From a bacterium (lineage in GTDB: Bacteria; Patescibacteriota; Patescibacteriia; 2-12-FULL-60-25), in NCBI GenBank assembly GCA_020056125.1, contig JAGVIJ010000025.1, positions 1 to 19,464 on the forward strand: DNA of 19,464 nt, given 5' to 3'. The first letter of the stretch is position 1, and each line of letters begins with the position of its first letter. The notes under the pieces are model-generated. The model did not search any database and was not told the DNA's origin. It saw only the letters and a program-made list of their open reading frames with translations. Shown here one piece after another: positions 1-7,652 of the stretch. A program made the position numbers and the translations under genes.

Positions 1-197
1 CCAAAGCGGAAGCTGAAAAAATCATGGTTCAAGGCCAAGAGCGGCTGAAGAGCGAACGGGCCGCAACGCTCCAAGCTGTCAAACAAGAAGTTGTAAATTT
101 GGTGGCGCTTAGCACTGAAAAAGTCGCCGCCGGATTGGATGAAGCCGCGCAACGACGATTAATCCAGCAAGCGCTAAAAGAAATTGAATCCGCTTGA
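1..197 (+). CDS. atpF: ATP synthase F0 subunit b, C-terminal part
   Basis: This is the end of subunit b, the peripheral stalk that ties the F1 head to the membrane-bound Fo part. The frame is open from base 3, and 64 codons are visible before the TGA at 195-197; the start and the membrane anchor lie outside the window. The visible part is alanine-, glutamate- and lysine-rich and helical, and ends in a segment (LSTEKVAAGLDEAAQRRLIQ) typical of the C-terminus of b, which contacts delta. The delta gene begins 8 nt downstream, as expected for this operon. The assignment rests on this context and on the helical tail, because the diagnostic N-terminus cannot be seen. Confidence 0.85.
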   Translation, partial: KAEAEKIMVQGQERLKSERAATLQAVKQEVVNLVALSTEKVAAGLDEAAQRRLIQQALKEIESA

Positions 198-205
198 GCT
201 AAAGT

Positions 206-751
206 ATGAAACACACGCGCCAATTAAAAGATGTGGCTGTTGCGCTGGCGGCGTCGGCTATGGATTTAGCTGAACTCAAAACCATATTATCCAACCTTAA
301 AATCATTCAAGCGGCGCTGGAACAAAACTCGGAGCTGGTCAGCCGCTTATCCGAAAAATCAATTAAATTGGAGGAGCGCCAACAGCTGTTGCGCAACATC
401 TCTCAAAATCAAATCAGCAGCTCAATCATCAACGCCTTGTTGATTCTCCAGCAAGAAAACGTTTTGCGAGAATTCAAAGAGTTCATCGCGCTCGTCTTCC
501 GAGCCGCTGAAGAAAAGGATCGACTGTTCACAGCCAACGTAACCAGCGCTCTGCCGCTTGAAGTCAAGGAGCGCGACGAACTGGCTAAGCTACTGCAAAA
601 AAAATTCCCGGAACGCGCACTCATGTTTGAAGAAAAAGTTGATCCGCGCATTTTGGGCGGATTGACCGTGGCGGTCGGCGACTTAAAATTTGACGCCAGC
701 CTAAAAGGCAAAATCAAACAATTAGCGCATCAATTGGCGGCAACGCAATAA
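206..751 (+). CDS. atpH: ATP synthase F1 subunit delta
   Basis: Delta caps the F1 head and binds the b stalk at the cytoplasmic face of the membrane. The 181-residue product is close to the usual 175-185. The N-terminal half is helical, and the C-terminal part carries the family signature around residues 149-175: an ILGG turn followed by a VGDLKFDASLKGKI segment that matches the conserved GG...D.S..G pattern. The gene lies 8 nt after atpF and 9 nt before atpA, so it is translated from the same message. There is no clear Shine-Dalgarno sequence before the ATG; only a weak purine run (TAAAG) precedes it. Confidence 0.95.
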   Translation: MKHTRQLKDVAVALAASAMDLAELKTILSNLKIIQAALEQNSELVSRLSEKSIKLEERQQLLRNISQNQISSSIINALLILQQENVLREFKEFIALVFRAAEEKDRLFTANVTSALPLEVKERDELAKLLQKKFPERALMFEEKVDPRILGGLTVAVGDLKFDASLKGKIKQLAHQLAATQ

Positions 752-760
752 AATTTCCAT

Positions 761-2278
761 ATGAATGACACATCTCACCTGCAAGCTCAACAAATCGCCG
801 AGCGCCTCAAAGAGCAAATCAAAAAATTCGAGCCTGCCACTCAAGCCGTGGAATCCGGCGTAGTTAGAGACGCGGGCGATGGCATTGCCAGCATCTCCGG
901 GCTGTCTTCGGTCGGCTCAATGGAAATGGTGCGCTTTGAAAATGGCTCTTTTGGCGTGGCGCTCAACTTGGAGCACGATCGCGTGGGCGCCATTATCTTG
1001 GGCGATGCGGAGGGCGTCAAAGCCGGCCAATCAGTTTCCTTAACCGGAAAAGTTTTATCCGTGCCGGTTTCAGATGATGTGATCGGCCGCGTGCTTAATC
1101 CCTTGGCCGCGCCTCTGGATGATAAGGGCGAGATCAAAGCCGACGTTTACATGCCGGTTGAAAAAGTTGCGCCCGGAGTTATGTCGCGCGAACCGGTCAG
1201 CGTGCCGCTCATGACCGGCATCAAGGCTATTGATTCCATGATCCCAATCGGACGAGGCCAGCGCGAACTCATCATCGGCGACCGCCAAGTGGGTAAAACC
1301 GCCATTGCCATTGATGCGATTATCAACCAAAAAGGCAAAGACGTGATTTGCGTCTATGTAGCCATTGGCCAAAAAGAATCCAAAGTGGCCAAAATCGTGG
1401 CCAAATTACAGGAAACCGGCGCCATGGATTATACCATCATCGTTTTAGCCGGCGCTTCCAGCCCGGCCGCTTTGCAATACATTGCGCCTTATTCCGGTTC
1501 AGCCGTGGCTGAATATTTTATGGATAAAGGCAAGGATGTGCTCGTGGTTTATGATGATCTGTCCAAACACGCTTGGGCTTATCGCGAAGTATCATTGCTT
1601 TTGCGCCGACCGCCCGGCCGCGAGGCTTATCCGGGCGATGTGTTTTATCTTCATTCGCGTTTATTGGAACGCGCTTGCCGACGCAGTAAAGAAACCGGCG
1701 GCGGTTCCATCACGGCTTTGCCCATCATCGAAACTCAAGCCGGAGACGTTTCTGCTTATATCCCAACCAATGTCATTTCCATTACCGATGGCCAGATTTA
1801 TCTTGAAGGCGATTTATTTTACAAAGGCATTCGTCCGGCTCTAAGCGTGGGGTTGTCAGTCTCGCGCGTGGGTGGCGCGGCTCAAGCGCCGGCCATGAAA
1901 AAAGTTGCGGGTCCTCTGCGCTTGGACTTGGCGCAATTCCGCGAGCTGGAAGCCTTCGCGCAGTTCGCCACTGACTTGGACGAAGCCACGCGCAAACAGA
2001 TTGAACGCGGACGCCGCACTGTGGAAATTTTGAAACAAGGCCAATACGTGCCCATGAGCATGGAACATCAAGTCATCGTGCTTTACGCCACCACCAAAGG
2101 CTTTGTAGACGGTGTTGCTTTGGATCGCGTCAAAGAGTGGGAGGATGGCTTGCATGCGCATTTGGACGCTAAATACGCGGATCTACTCGCTCAACTTAGA
2201 GAAGTTAAAAAGCTGGAACCGACGATTGAGGAGGGGATTAAAAAAGCGCTGGAGGACTGGAACCAAACCTTCGCATAA
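761..2278 (+). CDS. atpA: ATP synthase F1 subunit alpha
   Basis: Alpha is the non-catalytic nucleotide-binding subunit of the alpha3-beta3 hexamer, and it donates the arginine finger to the beta active site. The 505 residues match the family length. Visible motifs are the Walker A loop GDRQVGKT at 173-180, a Walker B-like VVYDD at 262-266, and the alpha signature around 357-375 (GIRPALSVGLSVSRVGG) with the probable arginine finger R369. The fourth position of that signature is Ser362, where many alphas have Asp or Asn; I attach no functional meaning to this. No Shine-Dalgarno site is visible before the ATG. A perfect palindrome follows the stop codon and separates this gene from atpG. Confidence 0.98.
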   Translation: MNDTSHLQAQQIAERLKEQIKKFEPATQAVESGVVRDAGDGIASISGLSSVGSMEMVRFENGSFGVALNLEHDRVGAIILGDAEGVKAGQSVSLTGKVLSVPVSDDVIGRVLNPLAAPLDDKGEIKADVYMPVEKVAPGVMSREPVSVPLMTGIKAIDSMIPIGRGQRELIIGDRQVGKTAIAIDAIINQKGKDVICVYVAIGQKESKVAKIVAKLQETGAMDYTIIVLAGASSPAALQYIAPYSGSAVAEYFMDKGKDVLVVYDDLSKHAWAYREVSLLLRRPPGREAYPGDVFYLHSRLLERACRRSKETGGGSITALPIIETQAGDVSAYIPTNVISITDGQIYLEGDLFYKGIRPALSVGLSVSRVGGAAQAPAMKKVAGPLRLDLAQFRELEAFAQFATDLDEATRKQIERGRRTVEILKQGQYVPMSMEHQVIVLYATTKGFVDGVALDRVKEWEDGLHAHLDAKYADLLAQLREVKKLEPTIEEGIKKALEDWNQTFA

Positions 2279-2281
2279 ACC

Positions 2282-2309
2282 GTACGGACACGGCATGCCG
2301 TGTCCCTAC
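2282..2309 (+). repeat. palindromic element A, between atpA and atpG
   Basis: A perfect 20-bp palindrome (GGACACGGCATGCCGTGTCC, 2286-2305) sits in a partly paired outer frame, GTAC on the left and CTAC on the right. It fills most of the 47-nt gap between atpA and atpG and could form a stable hairpin in the mRNA. It belongs to the same group as the elements at 6579, 6603, 15904, 16080 and 16111: a different centre each time, but the same CCCTAC-type tail on the sense strand. No T-run follows, so it should not terminate transcription. Confidence 0.8.
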
Positions 2310-2325
2310 CACCTACTCACTGACT

Positions 2326-3210
2326 ATGGCAATTTCAACACGGTTGATAAAAAGACGAATCAAATCAGTCACCAACACGCGCAAAATAACCAGCGCCATG
2401 GAGTTGGTGGCCGCTTCTAAAATGCGCAAGGCCGCTAATTTAACCTTGGCGTCGCGCGATTATTCACATAGCGCAACCGTCATCGCTCAACACATCGGCG
2501 AGCGCATCGATCCGCGCTCTCACCAATTATTAGCCGCGCGCGTTGATTCCAAATCCGTCATGGTCATCGTGGCCTCATCCGATCGCGGATTGTGCGGCGG
2601 GTTTAATGCGCAGGCATTGAAAAAGGCTCTGGAATTTATTAAAAGCCGAACTGAACCGGAAATTAAAATTGTAGCCGTAGGCGGTCGCGCGGCCGCGGTC
2701 TTAAAAAAATCCGGTTATCAAATCTCGGCTGTGTTCGAATCCATTTCTGGCGCGCCTTCGTTTGAACGCGCTCGGCCGGTCGCGCAATTGGCTTATCAAG
2801 AATTTATCAGCGGACGCGTGGATCGAGTTTTCATTATCTTTACGGATTATCGCAGCGCTATTTCACAAATCCCCATCGCCGCTCAATTATTGCCCACCAT
2901 CCCGGAAAAAAACATGGCCTCGTTTTCTAATTTTGAAGCGGCGGCCGATAATTCAGCTTTAATCTTTGAACCCAGTCCGCAAGAAGTTTTGGATCGGCTA
3001 TTGCCCAAGGTGGTGGAGACGCGTTTATATCAAGCCCTGCTGGAGTCTTCAGCTTCTGAACATTCCAGCCGCATGCTGGCCATGAAAAACGCCACGAGCA
3101 GCGCTACGGACATGATTGATGACTTGACCTTTACCTTTAACCAAGCGCGGCAATCCGGCATCACGCGCGAGATATCCGAAATCAGCGCGGGCAAAACGGC
3201 GATTGAATAA
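2326..3210 (+). CDS. atpG: ATP synthase F1 subunit gamma
   Basis: Gamma is the central rotating shaft of F1 and couples proton flow through Fo to catalysis. The 294-residue product has the expected two long coiled-coil ends. The N-terminal helix contains RIKSVTNTRKITSAMELVAA, typical of gamma. The C-terminal helix (about 235-294) contains SSRMLAMKNATSSATDMI and ends with TREISEISAGKTAIE, which matches the family end. The middle holds the GLCGGFNAQ segment of the globular domain. The ATG at 2326 places the N-terminal helix correctly. The gene lies downstream of a palindrome in the ATP operon and ends 13 nt before atpD. Confidence 0.97.
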   Translation: MAISTRLIKRRIKSVTNTRKITSAMELVAASKMRKAANLTLASRDYSHSATVIAQHIGERIDPRSHQLLAARVDSKSVMVIVASSDRGLCGGFNAQALKKALEFIKSRTEPEIKIVAVGGRAAAVLKKSGYQISAVFESISGAPSFERARPVAQLAYQEFISGRVDRVFIIFTDYRSAISQIPIAAQLLPTIPEKNMASFSNFEAAADNSALIFEPSPQEVLDRLLPKVVETRLYQALLESSASEHSSRMLAMKNATSSATDMIDDLTFTFNQARQSGITREISEISAGKTAIE

Positions 3211-3223
3211 ATTTTAAAAATAT

Positions 3224-4591
3224 ATGCAAACTGGAAAAATCACTCAAATCATCGGCCCGGTGGTAGACGTAAGTTTCGAGACTGATCCGCCGGCCGTCCA
3301 TAACGCGCTGTTCGTGGAACATCAAGGCAAACGGCTTACGCTCGAAGTCTCGCACCATTTGGGCGGAGGCGATGTGCGTACCGTGGCCATGTCTTCCACC
3401 GACGGATTAAAACGCGGCACGGCCGTGCAAGATTCCGGAGCGCCCATCAGTGTTCCGGTGGGTCGAGAAACTCTGGGTCGCATGTTCAATGTGACCGGTG
3501 ACATTATTGATAATGTCGGAGCTTTTGAATCAAAACTAACCAGTCCAATCCATCGTCCCACGCCTAAATTCACGGAGCAATCCACTAAAATCGAAGTTTT
3601 GGAAACCGGAATTAAAGTGATCGACTTGATTTGTCCGTTCTTAAAAGGTGGAAAAATCGGTTTATTCGGCGGAGCGGGCGTGGGCAAAACCGTGGTCATC
3701 ATGGAGTTGATCCGCAACATCGCCACTGAACACGGCGGATTTTCCGTGTTCGGCGGAGTGGGCGAACGCTCGCGCGAAGGCAACGACCTGTATCGCGACA
3801 TGAAACAATCCGGCGTACTCGCAAAAACCACGCTGGTCTTCGGCCAAATGAACGAACCGCCGGGCGCGCGCGCTCGCGTGGGTTTGACCGCGCTTACCAT
3901 GGCCGAACATTTTCGCGATAAAGAAAATCAGGATGTGCTTTTGTTTATTGATAACATTTTCCGCTTTACACAAGCCGGATCCGAGGTGTCAGCTTTGCTT
4001 GGCCGCATTCCTTCGGCCGTGGGCTATCAACCGACCTTGGCTACGGAGATGGGCGCCATGCAAGAGCGCATCACTTCAACGGACAAAGGCTCCATCACTT
4101 CAGTTCAAGCCGTGTATGTGCCGGCTGATGACTTGACTGACCCGGCGCCGGCCACCACTTTTGCGCACTTGGATTCAACCGTGGTGCTCGCGCGTTCGCT
4201 GACTGAACTGGGTATTTATCCAGCAGTTGATCCGTTGGATTCATCTTCCACCGTGCTTGATCCTCAATTGGTGGGCGAGCGGCATTACCGCGTAGCGCGG
4301 CGCGTACAGCAAGTTTTACAAAGATATAAAGATTTACAAGACATCATTGCCATCTTGGGCATGGAAGAGTTAAGCGCTGAAGACCGGCAAACCGTGTCGC
4401 GCGCGCGCAAAGTCCAAAAGTTTTTATCCCAGCCGTTTTTCGTGGCTGAAGTTTTCACGGGTCATGCGGGAAAATATGTTTCCCTGGAAGATACGGTGCG
4501 CGGCTTTGAGGAAATTTTGGATGGTAAACACGACGATAAGCCCGAGCAATCGTTCTACATGAAAGGCGGCATCGAGGAGGTTAGTGGGTAG
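3224..4591 (+). CDS. atpD: ATP synthase F1 subunit beta (catalytic)
   Basis: Beta carries the catalytic sites that make or split ATP. Motifs seen are the Walker A loop GGAGVGKT at 149-156, the catalytic glutamate in GVGER (E181), Walker B LLFID at 239-243, the signature PAVDPLDSSS at 333-342, and EELSAED at 381-387, which corresponds to the DELSEED loop that touches gamma. At 455 residues it is a little short at the C-terminus: it stops after IEEVSG, where many betas continue for several residues. The TAG stop lies inside a small repeat (4588-4611), so the repeat appears to have set the end of the protein. An AT-rich leader precedes the ATG, without a Shine-Dalgarno site. Confidence 0.98.
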   Translation: MQTGKITQIIGPVVDVSFETDPPAVHNALFVEHQGKRLTLEVSHHLGGGDVRTVAMSSTDGLKRGTAVQDSGAPISVPVGRETLGRMFNVTGDIIDNVGAFESKLTSPIHRPTPKFTEQSTKIEVLETGIKVIDLICPFLKGGKIGLFGGAGVGKTVVIMELIRNIATEHGGFSVFGGVGERSREGNDLYRDMKQSGVLAKTTLVFGQMNEPPGARARVGLTALTMAEHFRDKENQDVLLFIDNIFRFTQAGSEVSALLGRIPSAVGYQPTLATEMGAMQERITSTDKGSITSVQAVYVPADDLTDPAPATTFAHLDSTVVLARSLTELGIYPAVDPLDSSSTVLDPQLVGERHYRVARRVQQVLQRYKDLQDIIAILGMEELSAEDRQTVSRARKVQKFLSQPFFVAEVFTGHAGKYVSLEDTVRGFEEILDGKHDDKPEQSFYMKGGIEEVSG

Positions 4592-4611
4592 CCGAAGGCT
4601 TTAGCCTGCGC
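4588..4611 (+). repeat. short palindrome covering the atpD stop codon
   Basis: The segment begins GTAGCCGAAGGC and continues TTTAGCCTGCGC. The arms CGAAGGC and GCCTGCG pair around a TTTA loop with one A-G mismatch. It resembles a GTAGCCGCAGGC-type intergenic repeat that I recall from many bacterial genomes; that likeness is from memory. The TAG at 4589-4591, part of the GTAG edge, is the stop codon of atpD. No T-run follows, so it is not a terminator. Confidence 0.6.
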
Positions 4612-4620
4612 GGATAAAAT

Positions 4621-5091
4621 ATGTCAATTAAATTTGAACTTATAACTCCGGAACGAACGGTCTTTAGAACTGAAGTTGATCAGGTGACTTTGCCGACCGC
4701 GCAAGGCGAAATTACCATCCTGCCCAATCACATCCCGCTCGTGGCTACGCTGGTGCCCGGCGTGGCGCATCTTAAAAAAGGCCAGGCTGAAGAGGATGTG
4801 GCCGTGTCCGGCGGTTTTATCCAAATCCAAGAGGGGAATCGCATTAGAGTTTTGGCTGACACGGCTGAACGCGGCGCTGAACTGGATATCGCCGCCATCG
4901 AACAGGCTAAAAACCGCGCAGAAAAAGTCATGCAGGAAACGGTTCGCGCGGATGAAGCGTCTTATATGTCCGCAACCGCAGCTCTGGAACGCGAACTGGC
5001 GCGTTATAAAACCGTCATGAAACATCGCAAAGGCAAACACACGCCCACCATCGAATCCGCGGTTTTACCTAGAGATACCAACGAGGTATAA
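4621..5091 (+). CDS. atpC: ATP synthase F1 subunit epsilon
   Basis: Epsilon binds gamma at the foot of the central stalk and can inhibit ATP hydrolysis. The N-terminal beta-sandwich (about 1-85) shows the family pattern: FELITPERTVF, then GEITILPNHIPLVATLVPG, then VAVSGGFIQI. The helical C-terminal domain (about 88-135) follows. The product has 156 residues, somewhat longer than the usual 130-140, with a basic then acidic tail (HRKGKHTPT to PRDTNEV). It is the last ATP synthase gene of the operon. A TATAAT overlaps its last codons and stop and could start a transcript for the next gene. No terminator hairpin follows. Confidence 0.96.
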   Translation: MSIKFELITPERTVFRTEVDQVTLPTAQGEITILPNHIPLVATLVPGVAHLKKGQAEEDVAVSGGFIQIQEGNRIRVLADTAERGAELDIAAIEQAKNRAEKVMQETVRADEASYMSATAALERELARYKTVMKHRKGKHTPTIESAVLPRDTNEV

Positions 5092-5092
5092 T
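5087..5092 (+). promoter_or_regulatory. possible internal -10 box before thpR
   Basis: A perfect TATAAT overlaps the TAA stop of atpC and ends 18 nt before the thpR ATG. A start 7 nt downstream would give a leader of about 12 nt, similar to other genes in this window. No TGn extension and no convincing -35 box are visible, so it may be chance or a minor internal promoter. Confidence 0.35.
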
Positions 5093-5110
5093 GAAAAAAT
5101 CCCCAGTGAT

Positions 5111-5653
5111 ATGCGTCTTTTCATAGGCATGAGATTACCTAAAGAGACTCGCGATGCCCTGCAAAAAGAATGGTCAAAGGTCACCGCGGTTCCGACCAAC
5201 TACCGGCCGGTCACGCCGGAAAATTGGCATTTCACCATTGCTTTTCTGGGTCAAATCCCCGAAGAACATTTCCACGCGCTCGAATCTCTGTTAGAGACTG
5301 CTGTGGAGCGCCCGCCCAAGGGTGCATTTTTATTAACGGACTTTCAAACTTTTCCCACCAAACATCCGTCTTATGTGGTGATTCGCGCGGTAGCTGAACA
5401 AAAAGACGAGTGGACCAAATTCGTTAATCGTCTGCGCGATATAGTTTCCGTGGCTGCGCCCGATGTTGATCGTAAATTCTGGACGCCGCATATCACTGTC
5501 GGCCGCGTTAAAAACCGCCGGATATTGCCACAGTGGACTCATCCTTTTGCGCCCCTGAAATTCCAACCCACTGATATTACATTGGTGGAAAGCCGATTAA
5601 CTCAAAGCGGCGCGCGCTATACTGACTTGCATGTCTTCCCGCTCAAATTTTGA
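5111..5653 (+). CDS. thpR: RNA 2',3'-cyclic phosphodiesterase (2H family)
   Basis: This is a 2H phosphoesterase of the ThpR/LigT type, which opens 2',3'-cyclic phosphate ends of RNA to 2'-phosphates. The 180-residue length fits. Both catalytic H-x-T-x motifs are present: HFTI at 40-43 and HITV at 127-130. The start MRLFIGMRLP matches the usual N-terminus of the family (MRLFIA...LP) and fixes the ATG at 5111. The gene follows atpC by 19 nt and overlaps the following glycosyltransferase by 23 nt, so those two are probably co-translated. The cellular substrate in bacteria is uncertain for the whole family. Confidence 0.92.
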   Translation: MRLFIGMRLPKETRDALQKEWSKVTAVPTNYRPVTPENWHFTIAFLGQIPEEHFHALESLLETAVERPPKGAFLLTDFQTFPTKHPSYVVIRAVAEQKDEWTKFVNRLRDIVSVAAPDVDRKFWTPHITVGRVKNRRILPQWTHPFAPLKFQPTDITLVESRLTQSGARYTDLHVFPLKF

Positions 5654-6389
5654 AATTTTCGGCTTGGTCATCCACGGCTATAATTTTAAGGAGATTGACC
5701 AGCGCATCAACGAAGCCGCAAAACACGCTCGGCCGTTTTGGATTGTCACAGCCAATCCGGAAATTTTATTGCAGGCGCGAAAGAATCCGGCCGATTGGCA
5801 AGTTTTGCGCCAAGCGAATTTGCGAATAGTGGATGGTTTTGGTTTGCAACTCATGGGATGGATCAGCGGAGCGCGACCCAAGCGCCAGAGCGGCGCAGAC
5901 TTGGCGTTTGAAATATTGCGGCGGGCTGAAAAAGAAAACTGGAAAGTCGCGTTCGTCGGCGGCGCAGAGGGCGTGGCGGAGAAGGCCGCGCGCGAAATGC
6001 GCAAAAAATTTTCTCATTTAAAAATTTATGCCGCAGGCGGCGGACGAATTGATGCGGGTGGAGCGGGGGACGCGAAAGCGGAACAAAGTTTAAAAAAAAT
6101 CTTGGAACAAAAACCCGAGGTGGTTTTAGCCGCTTTCGGCCATCCCAAACAAGAGGCTTGGATTGCGCGACACAGTCAAGATTTTTCCAATCTGAAAATT
6201 ATTCTGGGCGTGGGCGGCACTTTTGATTTCTGGGCCGGGCGCATCAAGCGCGCGCCAAAATTTATGCGCTCCATCGGGTTGGAATGGTTGTGGCGATTGT
6301 TTTTAGAACCCAAGCGCTGGCGCCGCATTTTCAATGCAGTAATTATTTTTCCTTGTGCGGTTTTAAAAAATAAATTCAGTCGACCTTAA
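5631..6389 (+). CDS. WecG/TagA/CpsF family glycosyltransferase
   Basis: Family members transfer a sugar (often N-acetylmannosamine or its uronic acid) to a lipid-linked acceptor on the inner face of the membrane for cell-surface glycans. The 252 residues show the family landmarks: VTANPEILLQAR (38-50) with T40, IVDGFGL (66-72) with D68 at the position of the catalytic aspartate in TagA enzymes, SGAD (87-90), a GHPKQEAW motif in place of the usual GxPKQE, and the C-terminal block GVGGTFDFWAG followed by KRAPKFMRSIGLEWLWRL. The last block and the basic, hydrophobic tail probably mediate membrane contact. The start overlaps thpR. No terminator follows. The sugar substrate cannot be read from the sequence. 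Confidence 0.9.
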   Translation: MSSRSNFEIFGLVIHGYNFKEIDQRINEAAKHARPFWIVTANPEILLQARKNPADWQVLRQANLRIVDGFGLQLMGWISGARPKRQSGADLAFEILRRAEKENWKVAFVGGAEGVAEKAAREMRKKFSHLKIYAAGGGRIDAGGAGDAKAEQSLKKILEQKPEVVLAAFGHPKQEAWIARHSQDFSNLKIILGVGGTFDFWAGRIKRAPKFMRSIGLEWLWRLFLEPKRWRRIFNAVIIFPCAVLKNKFSRP

Positions 6390-6535
6390 CTTATCCACAA
6401 TTTTAAATCGCCAAAACTCCTCTCAACCCAGCCCCATTTCAAATTAGGTGTTTCAATATCGTCACGATCGTACGAATCATGTAACGGCAAATAAAACAAA
6501 CAAACAAACAAACAAGTTCGACTTTTCTGGCAAAT
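6390..6535. other. non-coding gap with an AAAC microsatellite
   Basis: No credible gene is present in this AT-rich stretch. It contains five tandem AAAC units at 6494-6513 and an 11-bp palindrome (ATCGTCACGAT, around 6466). A single TTATCCACA at 6391 matches a DnaA box, but it stands alone. The stretch separates the glycosyltransferase from the terminator of the opposing cassette. Confidence 0.6.
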
Positions 6536-6574
6536 AAAAAAATCGACCAGAGGCTCCTCAAACCTGTGGTCGAT
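6536..6574 (-). terminator. rho-independent terminator of the minus-strand cassette
   Basis: Read on the minus strand, the arm ATCGACCACAGG and its partner CCTCTGGTCGAT form a 12-bp stem with one mismatch around a 9-nt loop, followed directly by seven T residues (complement of 6536-6542). It lies about 65 nt after the stop of the gene ending at 6640 and is in the right orientation for it. Confidence 0.8.
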
Positions 6575-6578
6575 GTGG

Positions 6579-6597
6579 GGGCGCATGACATGCGCCC
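6579..6597 (-). repeat. palindromic element B
   Basis: GGGCGCATG and CATGCGCCC form a perfect 9-bp inverted repeat around one A. A GTGG edge on the + strand gives a CCCCCAC tail on the minus strand, which is the sense strand of the adjacent gene. It lies in that gene's 3' untranslated region, 9 bases from element C. Confidence 0.75.
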
Positions 6598-6602
6598 GAG
6601 AT

Positions 6603-6625
6603 GTAGGGGCGTACGGCGTACGCCC
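6603..6625 (-). repeat. palindromic element C
   Basis: GGGCGTACG and CGTACGCCC form a perfect 9-bp inverted repeat around one G, with a GTAGG edge on the + strand (a CCCCTAC tail on the minus, sense strand). It shares its outer frame with elements A, B, D, E and F but has its own centre. Confidence 0.8.
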
Positions 6626-6639
6626 AAACTAAGAAGGAA

Positions 6640-7578
6640 CTAGCGCTTCGCGAGATCGCAGAGCTTGGGCGCCTTGGCCAACTCGCCCTCCCGTGACCGC
6701 CGCTTGCGAGCATTCTTCTGGTCGCAGAAGTGGCGCGCCAGGAGAAGCACCATGACTCCGGTGGGCGAGAGACGCCACACGTCCCTGTCCTCGTACTTTT
6801 CGCACCCCAGGGATACCGCGAACTCCAAGCTGGGGAGAGGAGCCTGCGGAGCATCACGGCCGCCGCAGACCAAGCAGTCGGTAGCCCTCCGATCGGGGAT
6901 CTTGCCCGCCTCGTGCATGGCATCGAAGAGCTGGTTCACCAGGCTCATCATGCATTTTTTGGACGCTCGGTAGCACCGATTGTCCGGATCGCGATGAAAC
7001 CGGCGCAGCCTCTCGATGTCTCCATCGGTCGGCGGGATCCGGTTGATCTTCAAGAGGCCGCCGCGCGCCTTCCTGATCTCCTCCCAGGCGCGACGATAGT
7101 CGCGGTTGATCGTGAAGTGCTGAACCGTAGCGATCCAGTACTCGTCCGCATTCACCTGCTCGAAGAGCGGGTGATCCTCGTCGAGCAAGAGCTCTCCGAA
7201 GACGCGGAACAGCTCGCGAGCACTCATCCACCGCACGAGCCAGGTCACGACCTTCCGCATAGTGAGGTTGCCGCACGCCCAGTCCTTTTCGTCCAAGGAC
7301 ATGAGCGCGTCAGCCAGCGCCAGCGGCTGTTTGCCGCACTGCTCCTCCTGGTAGTACTCGGCCAGCTTTTCGAAGAGCTGGTCAGCGTAGGGCGACCAGA
7401 CGATGCGCTGAACCACTTCGGCCTCGGCCATGCCGTCATCCACGAAGTGCCCCAGCAACTCTAGAGCCAGGTTCGGATCCTGAACCTGTGCCAACCCGTC
7501 GATGCTGTGCCGGGAAAAGTCCCGGACAGACTTGATCTTCTCTGCCGGTCGCTCACTGTCGCTGTGTTCGCTGTCCAT
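6640..7578 (-). CDS. hypothetical protein, G+C-rich orphan
   Basis: I do not recognise this 312-residue protein. It appears soluble and largely helical, without a signal peptide or membrane segment. It has a charged N-terminus, a CLVC pair at 235-238 plus several scattered cysteines (C81, C102, C202, C209, C259, C285, C307), and a basic stretch near the end (NARKRRSR, 289-296). It differs from its neighbours. Three sampled 60-base rows are 60-68% G+C by hand count, codons favour CTC, GAG and AAG, and it has a clear Shine-Dalgarno site (AGGAG, 7 nt before the ATG) and its own promoter and terminator. These traits suggest horizontal acquisition. A long open frame on the other strand is a by-product of the base composition; the signals support the minus strand. 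Confidence 0.8.
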   Translation of the reverse strand: MDSEHSDSERPAEKIKSVRDFSRHSIDGLAQVQDPNLALELLGHFVDDGMAEAEVVQRIVWSPYADQLFEKLAEYYQEEQCGKQPLALADALMSLDEKDWACGNLTMRKVVTWLVRWMSARELFRVFGELLLDEDHPLFEQVNADEYWIATVQHFTINRDYRRAWEEIRKARGGLLKINRIPPTDGDIERLRRFHRDPDNRCYRASKKCMMSLVNQLFDAMHEAGKIPDRRATDCLVCGGRDAPQAPLPSLEFAVSLGCEKYEDRDVWRLSPTGVMVLLLARHFCDQKNARKRRSREGELAKAPKLCDLAKR

Positions 7579-7585
7579 GTTTCCA

Positions 7586-7590
7586 CTCCT
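7586..7590 (-). promoter_or_regulatory. Shine-Dalgarno site of the orphan gene
   Basis: On the minus strand AGGAG stands 7 nt before the ATG at 7578. Almost no other gene in the window has such a site, so it both supports this start and marks the gene as unusual. A small hairpin (GTCCC and GGGAC arms, 7591-7605) lies just upstream in the leader. Confidence 0.75.
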
Positions 7591-7652
7591 GTCCCAAACG
7601 GGGACACTCTGAGTGAGGGTTTTTTAAGGAACAGACTGCTAAGAACCAGCGG

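Noticed and set aside
1117..1140. Possible weakening of alpha subunit function from Ser362 in the signature motif
   Set aside because: The arginine finger, Walker motifs and overall length are intact, and the position varies in the family, so I see no basis for a functional claim.
3322..3900. Long antisense frame (192 codons) within atpD
   Set aside because: It lies wholly opposite a strongly conserved gene, has no start signals and a composition expected of a shadow frame.
6391..6399. TTATCCACA, a match to a DnaA box, next to an AAAC microsatellite
   Set aside because: It is a single site; one such match is not surprising in 19 kb read on both strands, and there is no cluster, no AT-rich unwinding stretch and no dnaA or dnaN gene.
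6730..7464. Long open frame (244 codons) on the + strand opposite the orphan gene
   Set aside because: It lacks a promoter and ribosome site, while the minus-strand frame has a consensus promoter, AGGAG and a terminator. G+C-rich genes often leave long antisense frames.
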